The position numbers and the translations under genes were made by a program. The notes under the pieces were generated by a model. That model worked only from the letters and a program-made list of their open reading frames with translations. It was not told the DNA's origin and made no database searches. Positions 45,428 through 53,786 of a DNA stretch of 64,000 nucleotides are shown here, piece by piece. This stretch comes from Romboutsia sedimentorum (GTDB lineage Bacteria; Bacillota; Clostridia; Peptostreptococcales; Peptostreptococcaceae): the NCBI RefSeq assembly GCF_030131845.1, contig NZ_JASKYM010000001.1:496001-560000 (forward strand), in the 5' to 3' direction. Every line of letters begins with the position of its first letter. Position 1 is the first letter of the stretch.

Positions 45428-46453
45428 TCAACTAGGTAAATATATGGAGAAATTAGAACCTTGTCCAATTTGAGATTCTACCTTTATGTAACCACCTTGC
45501 TTAGAAATTATTGTCCTTGCAAGATATAGTCCCACTCCTACTCCTTCATGTTGTTTTGCATTTTTGCATCTATAAAACCGTTTAAAAATATTATTTATTT
45601 CGCTTTCTTCTATCCCAATCCCATTGTCTTTTATGTCTATTCTTTTAAACAATTCATAGCTTTTTGCACATATTTCAATTTTCGAGTTTTCCATACTGTA
45701 CTTTATAGCATTTTCTAAAATATTTACAATAGCTTCTATAGTCCACTTGCTGTCATAGTTTGCACTTATATTTTTATCTGCATCTACTTTTATCTCTATA
45801 TTTTTCTTATCTGCACTTAAATAAACTTCTTGTACGCTTTTATATATAGTTTTATATATTTTTGAATTACTTTTGCTTAGTTCAATTACTCCACTTTCTA
45901 ACCTAGACATTTTTATTAAAGATTGAATTAAAAAATTAAGTCTTTCTGATTGTTTTTTTATGTCATAAGCCATCATCTTACTGTTTTCATCTATATTTTT
46001 ATTTTCTAGTATAAGCTGACTGTACAAAAGTATATTTGATATAGGAGTTTTAGTTTGATGTGATATATCTCCCACTAAAGTTTTTATTTTATTTCTTTCT
46101 TTTTCTATGCTTTCTTTGCTTGCTTTATTTATTTTTACATACCTATGTATTTTATTTTCAAAAGATGACAATATATTATCAGCATATCCAGTAACCATGC
46201 TTTCTTCATTTATAGCACTGCTTACTATATTTTCTAGATTATTTATAACTTTAACTAATTGCTTTTTTATAGTATAAACAAACATAATTCCCATAATCAT
46301 TACTAAAATAACAAAAATAAAACTTGCACTTATAGTTATACCTATCCCTCTCATTTGTGACAAAGTTATAAAAAACATAAAAATTATTGATATTAATGCT
46401 AACATACACAAAAAACTTAAATATATTTTATTAAAATAGCTATTATCAATCAT
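45428..46453 (-). CDS. Sensor histidine kinase of an ABC-linked two-component system
   Basis: About 341 residues with two transmembrane helices near the N-terminus (about residues 8-33 and 36-63 of the product) and almost no extracellular loop. This intramembrane-sensing layout is typical of kinases controlled by ABC transporters. HisKA has DISHQTKTPISNILLYSQ, and the HATPase has NAIKYS, DNGIGIEE and GVGVGLYLARTI. ATG 46453 is chosen because GAGGTGAAAAAA precedes it; a TTG at 46471 is less likely. The start overlaps the end of the response regulator gene by 8 bp. Confidence 0.9.
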   Translation of the reverse strand: MIDNSYFNKIYLSFLCMLALISIIFMFFITLSQMRGIGITISASFIFVILVMIMGIMFVYTIKKQLVKVINNLENIVSSAINEESMVTGYADNILSSFENKIHRYVKINKASKESIEKERNKIKTLVGDISHQTKTPISNILLYSQLILENKNIDENSKMMAYDIKKQSERLNFLIQSLIKMSRLESGVIELSKSNSKIYKTIYKSVQEVYLSADKKNIEIKVDADKNISANYDSKWTIEAIVNILENAIKYSMENSKIEICAKSYELFKRIDIKDNGIGIEESEINNIFKRFYRCKNAKQHEGVGVGLYLARTIISKQGGYIKVESQIGQGSNFSIYLPS

Positions 46454-47141
46454 TTTTTTCACCTCTAACAAAACTGTATCCTATTCCATACACAGTTTTT
46501 ATGTACTTATGATTTAAGTTTTTATCTTCTATTTTTTGTCTCAATCTTTTTATACTAACTGTTAATGCATTCTCATCTACATACTCTCCGCAATCGCTCC
46601 ATACACTATCTATTAACTGTTCCCTTGTTAGTACTTGACCCTTATTACTTACCAATATTTTAAGTAGTTTAACTTCTGTTTTGCTTAAAATTATTTGTTC
46701 GTTATCTTTAGTAAATTTCATTTTATCAAAATCAAATACCATGTTGTCTACAATGAATGCATTGCTGACAGTATTATCTAATCTCCTTAGTGCAACCATG
46801 ACCCTAGCCCTTAAAATCATCAAGCTAAACGGCTTTGTTATATAGTCATCAGCTCCTAATTGCAGACCTGTCACTACATCTATTTCCATATCGCAAGCTG
46901 TTAAAAATATAATAGAAACATTAGAATTTTTCCTTATTTCTTTACACAAATCAAACCCCGATCCATCAGGTAAATTCACATCTAGTATTATCAAATCAAT
47001 ATTATTTTCATTAAATATTTTTCTTCCCTCGTTTATATCAAATGCTTGTTTTATGTCTATATCCTCTTGCTTAAGAGTAAGCATTATCCCTTTATTTAAG
47101 GTTATATCGTCTTCAATTATAAGTATTGTTTTTTTATTCAT
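46446..47141 (-). CDS. OmpR-family response regulator
   Basis: The receiver domain (1-115) has IIEDD, the phospho-acceptor in LIILDVNLPDGSGFDLC (about residue 53), FLTACD and YITKPFSLMILRARV. The winged helix (about 130-231) has ILSKTEVKLLKILVSNKGQVLTREQLIDSVW and ENALTVSIKRLRQKIED. It forms an overlapping pair with the intramembrane-type kinase downstream. It probably controls the FtsX/LolD ABC unit that follows. A GAGGGGAAATATTT ribosome site precedes the ATG. Confidence 0.92.
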   Translation of the reverse strand: MNKKTILIIEDDITLNKGIMLTLKQEDIDIKQAFDINEGRKIFNENNIDLIILDVNLPDGSGFDLCKEIRKNSNVSIIFLTACDMEIDVVTGLQLGADDYITKPFSLMILRARVMVALRRLDNTVSNAFIVDNMVFDFDKMKFTKDNEQIILSKTEVKLLKILVSNKGQVLTREQLIDSVWSDCGEYVDENALTVSIKRLRQKIEDKNLNHKYIKTVYGIGYSFVRGEKND

Positions 47142-47337
47142 AAATATTTCCCCTCACGCCCCTTTTTATAACTTTTATTTTTTTATGGTATAAATTAACA
47201 TAAATAAGTCATAAACATTTTAACATACAAAAAAAATAAAATATACAAATAAAGGTTTCTCTTAAAATAGGTTCTAAAATTTATCAAATAAAATCCTTTC
47301 CTTTTTCTACGCACTATTAATATTTTTGCATCAAAAA

Positions 47338-47365
47338 AGCTCTATCAATATACATTGATAGAGCT
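47338..47365 (-). terminator. Terminator of the MMPL/heptad-repeat unit
   Basis: AGCTCTATCAAT and its perfect complement flank a 4-nt loop; TTTTTTGATG follows on the minus strand. Confidence 0.88.
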
Positions 47366-47376
47366 AATAAAATTAG

Positions 47377-49245
47377 CTATTCATTTATCTTCATTATAAA
47401 CTTAACACTACCATCCATATCTTTGCTTATGCCTGAGAAGTTGTTATATTCTTTAGATAATCTTACAATTTCATCTTTTACATCTAGCAATCCTTCTATA
47501 TCAGATAATTTTGTGTTTCCTTCTTTGTAAAGTTTATCTAAACCTTCACTTTTTAATTTATTAACTCCTTTATACAAGTCATTACTTCCTTTTGCTAAGT
47601 CATTAGTTCCTTTTAATAATTTACTTGAATTAGTATTTAATTGCTTAGTTCCACTTACTAACGTCTTTCCACCTTCAGTTAATTGATTTGCACCTTTATT
47701 TAATTCATCAGTTCCTGCTACTAGTTTTTGACTTCCATTTTCTAATGAACTAGTTGCTTGTGATAGTTTTTTAGAACTACTGCTAAGAGTTGAGCCTGCA
47801 TCTACTAATGAATTAAAATTAGAATAGAAACTAGATGAACCTGAACTTAATTTTCCTAATCCAGCACTTAAACTGTTTGCTCCACTTACTGCACTACTCA
47901 TTCCGCTTTTTAAGCTACTAAGACCATTTCTTTGCCCTTGTGATACTTGACTTAAAGATCCTGACATTGCTCTTAATTGTCCTGCAGCTTCAGGATTAGT
48001 TTCATCTAATGTACTTGCTACGTTGTTTAAGTTTCCTGCTACTTTATCTATACTTCCAGTAGATGCTATTAATGAATCAACTCCACCCGCTCCATTACTT
48101 AGCCCTGATTGAAGTGCATTTGCTCCTTCATTAGCACTTTCTATACCACTATGGATACCTGAATATGCTTGATAAAGTTTATTTGTACTACCTACAAAAG
48201 AGTCAACTCCATTTGAAAACTTACCTTGTGACTCATTTAATTGTCCAAGCCCACTACTAATGCTCTTTGCACCTTGGTTTAATGTTGGAGTAGCTTTGCT
48301 TAATTTACTTATCCCATTGTTTATGTCGTTTGAGCCTTTATCTAATGATTTAACCCCTTTATCAAATTTAGCAAAATTTGAGTTTAGCTCATTATTTCCA
48401 TCTAATAATTTTTTAGAACCATTTAAAAGTTCATCTCCACCTTTTTTTAACTTATCTAGAGCTTGTGATAAATCGCTTAATGTTGAATTTTCATCAATTC
48501 CTTTAAGCTCTGGTAATTGTGGTGTAGCCATTATCATTATACTTGGCATTTCAAATTTTGTAGTTTTTCCTTCTATTACTAATTTATCTTCTAGTTTTAA
48601 ATATTTTTCTACATCAGTACTTACATCTATTGATTCTTTTAATCCTGGGAAAGATGCAAAGGTCACACTACAATTTTTACCATCATCTTCTAATTCGCCA
48701 CTATTAATTTTTATATTTTTAAAATTATCTCTTTGTAATAATACCTCTGTTGCTGTTAAAAAAGGAACATACATTTCTTTGTTTTTACCATCTATTTTGC
48801 ACGTTCTTTTTTCTTTATTTTTTAAATCTACAGTTATTTTAAAGTTACCTGACTTTCCTTTCATATCTTTTGGTGTACTTTCTTTACCATTTAATTGATA
48901 TTTTATATCTACGTCAATTGGAAGTTGTTTTTTACTGTCGCCCTTATAATATAAGTCTTCCTTGTTAACATTCCAATTTACATTGCTTCCATCTATTATA
49001 GGTTTTTCATCACCCTTTACATTAGTTATATTCTTTAAATTACTAACATCTTTAAATTTCCCTAGCTTTTCATCTGAGTTTATCCATGTTGAAACTATAC
49101 GTTTTTCAACATCCCCATTATTCTTTAATACTACATATACACTTTCATCTTTTTTCATATCCGCAAATGCAAATCCTGTGTTTAAAAACAGCATTAGTGT
49201 AGTTAATGTAGCTATTGATTTTTTAGGTAAATTAATTCTTTTCAT
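47377..49245 (-). CDS. Secreted Leu/Gly heptad-repeat (X-X-X-Leu-X-X-Gly) protein
   Basis: A signal peptide (residues 1-28, ending GFAFA) is followed by a beta-rich domain (about 30-245). About 280 residues of heptads then carry Leu-x-x-Gly spacing (LLNGSKKLLDGNNELN, KLVAGTDELNKGANQLTEGG). This is the repeat found in the stalk of YhgE/Pip-type proteins and next to MMPL transporters. No C-terminal membrane anchor is visible, unlike YhgE. It lies 28 bp after the MMPL gene, so it probably forms an extracellular coiled-coil accessory of that transporter. Confidence 0.85.
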   Translation of the reverse strand: MKRINLPKKSIATLTTLMLFLNTGFAFADMKKDESVYVVLKNNGDVEKRIVSTWINSDEKLGKFKDVSNLKNITNVKGDEKPIIDGSNVNWNVNKEDLYYKGDSKKQLPIDVDIKYQLNGKESTPKDMKGKSGNFKITVDLKNKEKRTCKIDGKNKEMYVPFLTATEVLLQRDNFKNIKINSGELEDDGKNCSVTFASFPGLKESIDVSTDVEKYLKLEDKLVIEGKTTKFEMPSIMIMATPQLPELKGIDENSTLSDLSQALDKLKKGGDELLNGSKKLLDGNNELNSNFAKFDKGVKSLDKGSNDINNGISKLSKATPTLNQGAKSISSGLGQLNESQGKFSNGVDSFVGSTNKLYQAYSGIHSGIESANEGANALQSGLSNGAGGVDSLIASTGSIDKVAGNLNNVASTLDETNPEAAGQLRAMSGSLSQVSQGQRNGLSSLKSGMSSAVSGANSLSAGLGKLSSGSSSFYSNFNSLVDAGSTLSSSSKKLSQATSSLENGSQKLVAGTDELNKGANQLTEGGKTLVSGTKQLNTNSSKLLKGTNDLAKGSNDLYKGVNKLKSEGLDKLYKEGNTKLSDIEGLLDVKDEIVRLSKEYNNFSGISKDMDGSVKFIMKINE

Positions 49246-49273
49246 CTTATATTTCTCCCCCTGTTATATAAAA

Positions 49274-51349
49274 TTAAACTTTACTTTCACAAACTTCAAA
49301 TCCCTTACTTGTTTTTATAATAAATTTATGACAAACCAATAAAATTGCTGGTAACATAAATATTATTATAAACATACTTATTATAGCTCCCCTTGACATA
49401 AGACTGCACAACGCGCTTATCATTTCTAGTTTTGATATAAGCCCAACCCCTATAGTTGCTGAGAAAAATGACAATGCACTTGTTACTATTGATCTTGCAC
49501 TACTTTGAATAGAAACTGTCATAGCTTCAAATTTATTACTATTTACAGCTAATTCTTCTTTATATCTAGATGTTAACAATATTGCATAGTCAACAGTTGC
49601 CCCAAGTTGTATAGTTCCTATTACTATTGATGCTATAAATGGTTCTACCGTACCTGTATAGTAAGGTATGCCCAAATTTATAAAAATAGCGGACTCTATT
49701 GCTAAAACCAATATTATTGGAAGTGATATTGATTTAAATACTACTGCTATAATTATAAATATAGCTAGTATTGATACTATATTTACCATTTTAAAGTCTT
49801 TATCTGCAATTTTTATTAAGTCATTTGTTAAAGGAGCTTCTCCTCCTATAAGTCCATTTTTATCATATTTATGAACTATTTTATTTAATGCTTCTATTTG
49901 TTCTCCACATTCATCAGTTGCCGCTCTATATTCTGAATTTACCATTAACTGCTCATATCCACCTGATTTTACTGCTTTTAATAATTCATCTGGTATTACA
50001 TCTTGAACCACTCTCGGTCCAATTACTTTCTCAAGTGCCACCACTGAATTTATACCATCTAATTCTTCTATTTCTTTAACCATTTGTTCTACTTTATATG
50101 GTTGTAGTGTGTCCTTTACCAAAATAATATTTGTACTATTCATTTTATAATCATTTTTTAATTTATTTGTTGAAATAATAGATTGTAAATCATCAGGCAA
50201 TGACTCATCTAAGTTATAATAAACCTTTGCATTACTGCTACCTATTATTGAAGGAATAAATAATATTAAAAATAATACTACTAATTTTTTATAATGCTTT
50301 ACAACTATTTGAGATGTCTTATTAAATGTAGGTAAAATTGTTTTATGTTTGTATTTATGAATTGGTTTATCAAATATTAATATTAAAGATGGAAGTACTG
50401 TAACTGTACAAATAACACCCAATAAAACTCCTTTTGCCATTACAAGTCCCATATCCATACCAAGTGCTAAATCCATTACACAAAGTGCTAAAAATCCAGC
50501 TATTGTAGTTAATGAACTACCAAATACGGCTGTTACAGTATTGGCTATTGCATTTGCCATTGCTTCTACATGATTATCATACTTTTCTCTTTCCTCATCA
50601 TACCTATGTAGCAAAAATATTGAGTAATCCATAGTAACGCCAAGCTGTAGGACTGCACTTAAAGCTTTTGTTATATACGAAATTTCACCAAACAGTATAT
50701 TACTTCCAAAATTATAGATTATAGCAAATCCTATACTTGTTAAAAATATAAATGGTGTAACAAATGAGTCCATTGTAAAGCCTAAAACTATTAAAGTTAA
50801 TATTACTGCAACTATTACATACAATGGAGTTTCTTTATCTGATATGTCTTTTGTGTCTTTTATTATACTTGCCATTCCACTTAGAAATGTTTGTTTTCCT
50901 GATATGTCTCTTATTTTTTCAACTGCATTTAATGTTTTAAGTGCTGCTGAGCCTTCTTCTAATTTTATAACCATCATAGTTGAATTTTTTGCATACAAAA
51001 GGTCTTTTATCTCCTTTGGTAACATTTCTTTTGGAACTGATAAATCTAAAAATTCATCCATCCATATAATCTCTTTTACGCCTTCAACATGTGTTAATTT
51101 TTCTTTTAACTTAGATACATCTTTGTCTTCCATGTTTTCAACTATAAGCATTGCTAATGAACCACAATCAAAATCTTCTTTTAAAATTTTTTCTGCTTGA
51201 GTTGTTGATAAGTTATCTGGCAAGTAACTCAAAATATCATAGTTTATATCGGTGTTTAAAAATCCTATTGCCGATGGTATTAATAATACTATTGCTATTG
51301 CTAATATTAATTTACTTTTTTCTGCTATTTTTTTGGATAGCCTCTTCAT
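49274..51349 (-). CDS. MMPL/RND-family transporter
   Basis: The 691-residue protein has two repeats of one helix, a large extracellular domain and five helices. Typical motifs are LQLGVTMDYSIFLLHRYDEER in repeat 1 and IQLGATVDYAILLTSRYKEE in repeat 2, where the Asp of VDYA/MDYS carries the proton relay of RND/MMPL pumps. The family exports lipids or drugs in Firmicutes and Actinobacteria. It is first in a unit with the heptad-repeat protein, and a TetR regulator lies nearby. The ribosome site is AAGGGGGGA. Confidence 0.92.
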   Translation of the reverse strand: MKRLSKKIAEKSKLILAIAIVLLIPSAIGFLNTDINYDILSYLPDNLSTTQAEKILKEDFDCGSLAMLIVENMEDKDVSKLKEKLTHVEGVKEIIWMDEFLDLSVPKEMLPKEIKDLLYAKNSTMMVIKLEEGSAALKTLNAVEKIRDISGKQTFLSGMASIIKDTKDISDKETPLYVIVAVILTLIVLGFTMDSFVTPFIFLTSIGFAIIYNFGSNILFGEISYITKALSAVLQLGVTMDYSIFLLHRYDEEREKYDNHVEAMANAIANTVTAVFGSSLTTIAGFLALCVMDLALGMDMGLVMAKGVLLGVICTVTVLPSLILIFDKPIHKYKHKTILPTFNKTSQIVVKHYKKLVVLFLILFIPSIIGSSNAKVYYNLDESLPDDLQSIISTNKLKNDYKMNSTNIILVKDTLQPYKVEQMVKEIEELDGINSVVALEKVIGPRVVQDVIPDELLKAVKSGGYEQLMVNSEYRAATDECGEQIEALNKIVHKYDKNGLIGGEAPLTNDLIKIADKDFKMVNIVSILAIFIIIAVVFKSISLPIILVLAIESAIFINLGIPYYTGTVEPFIASIVIGTIQLGATVDYAILLTSRYKEELAVNSNKFEAMTVSIQSSARSIVTSALSFFSATIGVGLISKLEMISALCSLMSRGAIISMFIIIFMLPAILLVCHKFIIKTSKGFEVCESKV

Positions 51350-51504
51350 ATAGTATCCCCCCTTAACTTATTAGGCACGCCCAAATAGTTTCATAAATAA
51401 ATTGTAAATCTAGTACAAGCCTTATGTCAACTAAAACATTTATTTTTTAATATTTTTATTTAAACTACACATAATATATACAAAACAAAAGGTTGGTATA
51501 TATT

Positions 51505-52074
51505 ATGAAAGATAAAAAAATCAATATATTTAAAATACTACTTTATGCTATATATCTTTTTTCTGTAGTATTTTTTATGTTTAAAAGCGAGTATGGAAAA
51601 GTTGGACTAAGTTTACTTTGTTTAGTTATAGTATTCATATTAAGTAAGATTTATTCAAAAAATTTAGATATACTAGATAGAAGTTTATTTATAGCTAGTA
51701 ATTTATTTATACTATTTTCATTTTTACTAGGTTCTTGTTATAACCTTTATGATAAAATTAAATATTATGACGATTTGCTTCACTTTATATCAGGCTTTAT
51801 ATCTGTTAAAATTGGATGGAATATGTTAAGTGTTGTAAAAAATACAGATATAAATAATAATAAACTATTAATTTTTATTATTATTTTATTCTTCAGTATG
51901 GGAATCTCTTCTATATGTGAATTATCTGAATATGCGTTAGATGTTTTATTTAAGATGGGTACACAGTCTGGTGGGTTAAAAGATACTATGCACGATATGA
52001 TTGATGCTCTAGCTGGGAGTTGTATAATGATTTTATATTACACTAAAAGTAAATTCAAAAATAATATCAAATAA
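51505..52074 (+). CDS. YjdF/DUF2238-like membrane protein
   Basis: About 189 residues with five to six transmembrane segments. YYDDLLHFISGF (about residues 87-98) and a C-terminal block ELSEYALDVLFKMGTQSG ... DTMHDMIDALAGS are shared with the DUF2238 membrane family, whose function is unknown. Conserved D, H and E residues inside the membrane region could bind metal. ATG 51505 is preferred over TTG 51493 because AAAGG precedes it. It is inserted between the MMPL unit and its probable TetR regulator, on the opposite strand. Confidence 0.72.
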   Translation: MKDKKINIFKILLYAIYLFSVVFFMFKSEYGKVGLSLLCLVIVFILSKIYSKNLDILDRSLFIASNLFILFSFLLGSCYNLYDKIKYYDDLLHFISGFISVKIGWNMLSVVKNTDINNNKLLIFIIILFFSMGISSICELSEYALDVLFKMGTQSGGLKDTMHDMIDALAGSCIMILYYTKSKFKNNIK

Positions 52075-52114
52075 ATAAAAGCTGTGATTTTAATGAAAAA
52101 TCACAGCTTTTATT
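52074..52114. terminator. Bidirectional terminator between DUF2238-like and TetR genes
   Basis: A 17-bp stem (AAAAGCTGTGATTT core) with a short loop is flanked by A-rich and T-rich ends. Confidence 0.88.
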
Positions 52115-52776
52115 TATATTTCAACTATATGAACATTTTTTATTATTTTATCTATATCTATTATTTTTACTTCTGCTTTGCATTTAGATATTATTTTACT
52201 TACATCTTCATGGCTTATATTTAATAAAAGTAGTCTTGTTTTTATAGTACTTTCTATTATTTCCTCTAATTCTAATAATATATCTTTATTATAGAAACTT
52301 CGTAAAAGTTCATCTTCTCCCGCTGAACCTATTATTATGCTTAAATTTACATCTCTTTGATTAAAATTACAATTAAATGCTTTCAAATTTTCATTTAATA
52401 TTGCTTTTATTGTTTTTATGTATTCTTTCCTAACTGTAGTAGTTTCTGATGCCTGTATATACATCCTAAACAAAGCTTTATTCGTTACTATTACTTTTAT
52501 ATAAACATATTGAATTATAGCATAACTTATCAGTGGGTCTATTGCTTCATTTTTGGTTTCCTTTATAAAGGAATGTATTTGTTGTATAAGGTTTTTATAT
52601 AAATACAAGACAATGTCTTCTTTTTTCTTAAAATAATAATATAAATGTCCCCTACCTAAATCACATTCATCAGCTATTTGTCTGATAGTAGTCTTTGTAT
52701 ATCCTTGTTCTATAAAAAGTCTTGAAGATACTTTAATTATTTTATTTCTTATGTCTTCTTTATTATCTAGTTCCAT
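52114..52776 (-). CDS. TetR-family transcriptional regulator
   Basis: The 220-residue protein has a TetR helix-turn-helix (KVSSRLFIEQGYTKTTIRQIADECDLGRGHLYYYFKKKEDIVLYLY, about residues 13-57). An all-helical ligand domain of about 150 residues shows no recognisable family. It lies about 0.75 kb from the MMPL gene and probably represses that unit or itself. A 21-bp dyad (52810-52830) sits 34 bp upstream of its start. Confidence 0.88.
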   Translation of the reverse strand: MELDNKEDIRNKIIKVSSRLFIEQGYTKTTIRQIADECDLGRGHLYYYFKKKEDIVLYLYKNLIQQIHSFIKETKNEAIDPLISYAIIQYVYIKVIVTNKALFRMYIQASETTTVRKEYIKTIKAILNENLKAFNCNFNQRDVNLSIIIGSAGEDELLRSFYNKDILLELEEIIESTIKTRLLLLNISHEDVSKIISKCKAEVKIIDIDKIIKNVHIVEI

Positions 52777-52809
52777 TTTCTACCCCCATGTTTACTTTAT
52801 TATAAAGCA

Positions 52810-52830
52810 TTGAAAATATTAAGTTTTCAA
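52810..52830. promoter_or_regulatory. Candidate TetR operator dyad
   Basis: TTGAAAA and TTTTCAA are separated by 7 bp, a perfect 7-7-7 dyad just upstream of the TetR start. No copy was seen in the MMPL promoter region, so only autoregulation is suggested. Confidence 0.4.
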
Positions 52831-52841
52831 CACTATTTTTT

Positions 52842-53444
52842 CTACATAACTATGGTTAATATCTTTACCCAATAAACAATCATTGTGATAGTTGTAAGAT
52901 ACTCAACAAATTTTATATTAATTTCAAAATTAATCAAGTAATTTAATAACTTTGGTTTTATAAATTTTGCAAATACAGCAAATATTAATACCAATACCCC
53001 TATTATAACACCAAAACTATGCATACTTATTGGCTTGTTTATACTTTCTAATATACCAACTAAAATAATAAGTAAGAATATATTAATTATAGAATACAAA
53101 AAAAATCCATATGTTTCATATCTTAGTATATTCTTTTCAAAGAATTCTTTGTCTTGGAAGTTTAATATATCTGGTAACACTTTTTCTATTTTTATAAATT
53201 CAAATTCTTTATTATATACGCCAACCTCAACTAAATATAGCGTTAACTCTTCTTGTTTATGTAATAGTTTTTCATCATATATTTTTTTTATTTTGAATAT
53301 ATCTATATTTAAATTTTTACTTAATTCCTTTTTTATTATATTTTTAACATCATCTGACTTTTTTATTTTTATATAAAAACTACTTTCATATAGTAATATT
53401 TCATCCCATTGATTTTTAACGATGACACCTATATAGTCTTCCAT
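52842..53444 (-). CDS. Membrane protein with degenerate Nudix-like N-terminal domain
   Basis: Residues 1 to about 110 look like a Nudix fold: an opening strand GVIVKNQWDEILLYESSFY, a helix KNIIKKELSKNLNI, then strands and the closing EKVLPDILNFQDKEFFEKNIL typical of NUDIX C-termini. The catalytic Nudix box (GxxxxxExxxREUxEExGU) is absent. Three transmembrane segments follow (about 115-132, 143-165 and 178-198). This could be an inactive, ligand-sensing domain tethered to the membrane. No family name is certain. Confidence 0.6.
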   Translation of the reverse strand: MEDYIGVIVKNQWDEILLYESSFYIKIKKSDDVKNIIKKELSKNLNIDIFKIKKIYDEKLLHKQEELTLYLVEVGVYNKEFEFIKIEKVLPDILNFQDKEFFEKNILRYETYGFFLYSIINIFLLIILVGILESINKPISMHSFGVIIGVLVLIFAVFAKFIKPKLLNYLINFEINIKFVEYLTTITMIVYWVKILTIVM

Positions 53445-53520
53445 AAAATCCCACCTATTGTTTTAATTTTATGTAAATTATATCAGATTAATATATGTTT
53501 GTAATTTATAATTTTAACAA

Positions 53521-53553
53521 AAAAATCTACATCATTTTATGATGTAGATTTTT
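53521..53553 (-). terminator. Terminator of the zinc-ribbon gene
   Basis: A perfect 15-bp stem (AAAAATCTACATCAT and its complement) with TTT loop begins 4 bp after the zinc-ribbon TAA and runs into T residues on the minus strand. Confidence 0.88.
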
Positions 53554-53557
53554 TAAA

Positions 53558-53722
53558 TTATATTTTATTTTTTTCTTTATTTTCTTTTATTTGTTCCTTA
53601 TTTAATATTTTTTTTCTAGAAATTAGTGTTTTGCACTCCGTACAAAAATAACTAACAGAACCTCAGCTATTCATAACTTCTAATTTTGAACTACACTTTG
53701 GACAATAATAATCTTTAACCAT
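53558..53722 (-). CDS. YfgJ-like zinc-ribbon ORF with in-frame UGA at a conserved Cys (selenoprotein candidate or nonsense mutant)
   Basis: AGAGGTGACATC followed by ATG starts a 54-codon frame: MVKDYYCPKCSSKLEVMNS, then TGA (53663-53665), then GSVSYFCTECKTLISRKKIL and a Lys-rich tail to TAA. The two CxxC pairs and FC-x-x-CKTLISRKKI are those of the small YfgJ-like zinc ribbons. In those, the residue before G-[SA]-V-x-Y-F-C is Cys (ACGAVDYFC in E. coli YfgJ). UGA thus replaces a Cys, the classic sign of selenocysteine. A two-part stem-loop follows: GTTAGT/ACTAAT, then TTTTGTAC/GTGCAAAA, with loop GGA 23 nt after UGA, fitting bacterial SECIS geometry. The alternative is a TGC/TGT to TGA nonsense mutation or a sequencing error. 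Confidence 0.65.
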
Positions 53723-53786
53723 GATGTCACCTCTAATTGTTTTTATTGACTGTGCTATTTCAAATATTTTTAATCACTTCAGCATA

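Noticed and set aside
47600-48500. Possible low-complexity or repeat DNA region
   Set aside because: The periodicity is fully explained by the Leu-x-x-Gly heptads of the encoded protein.
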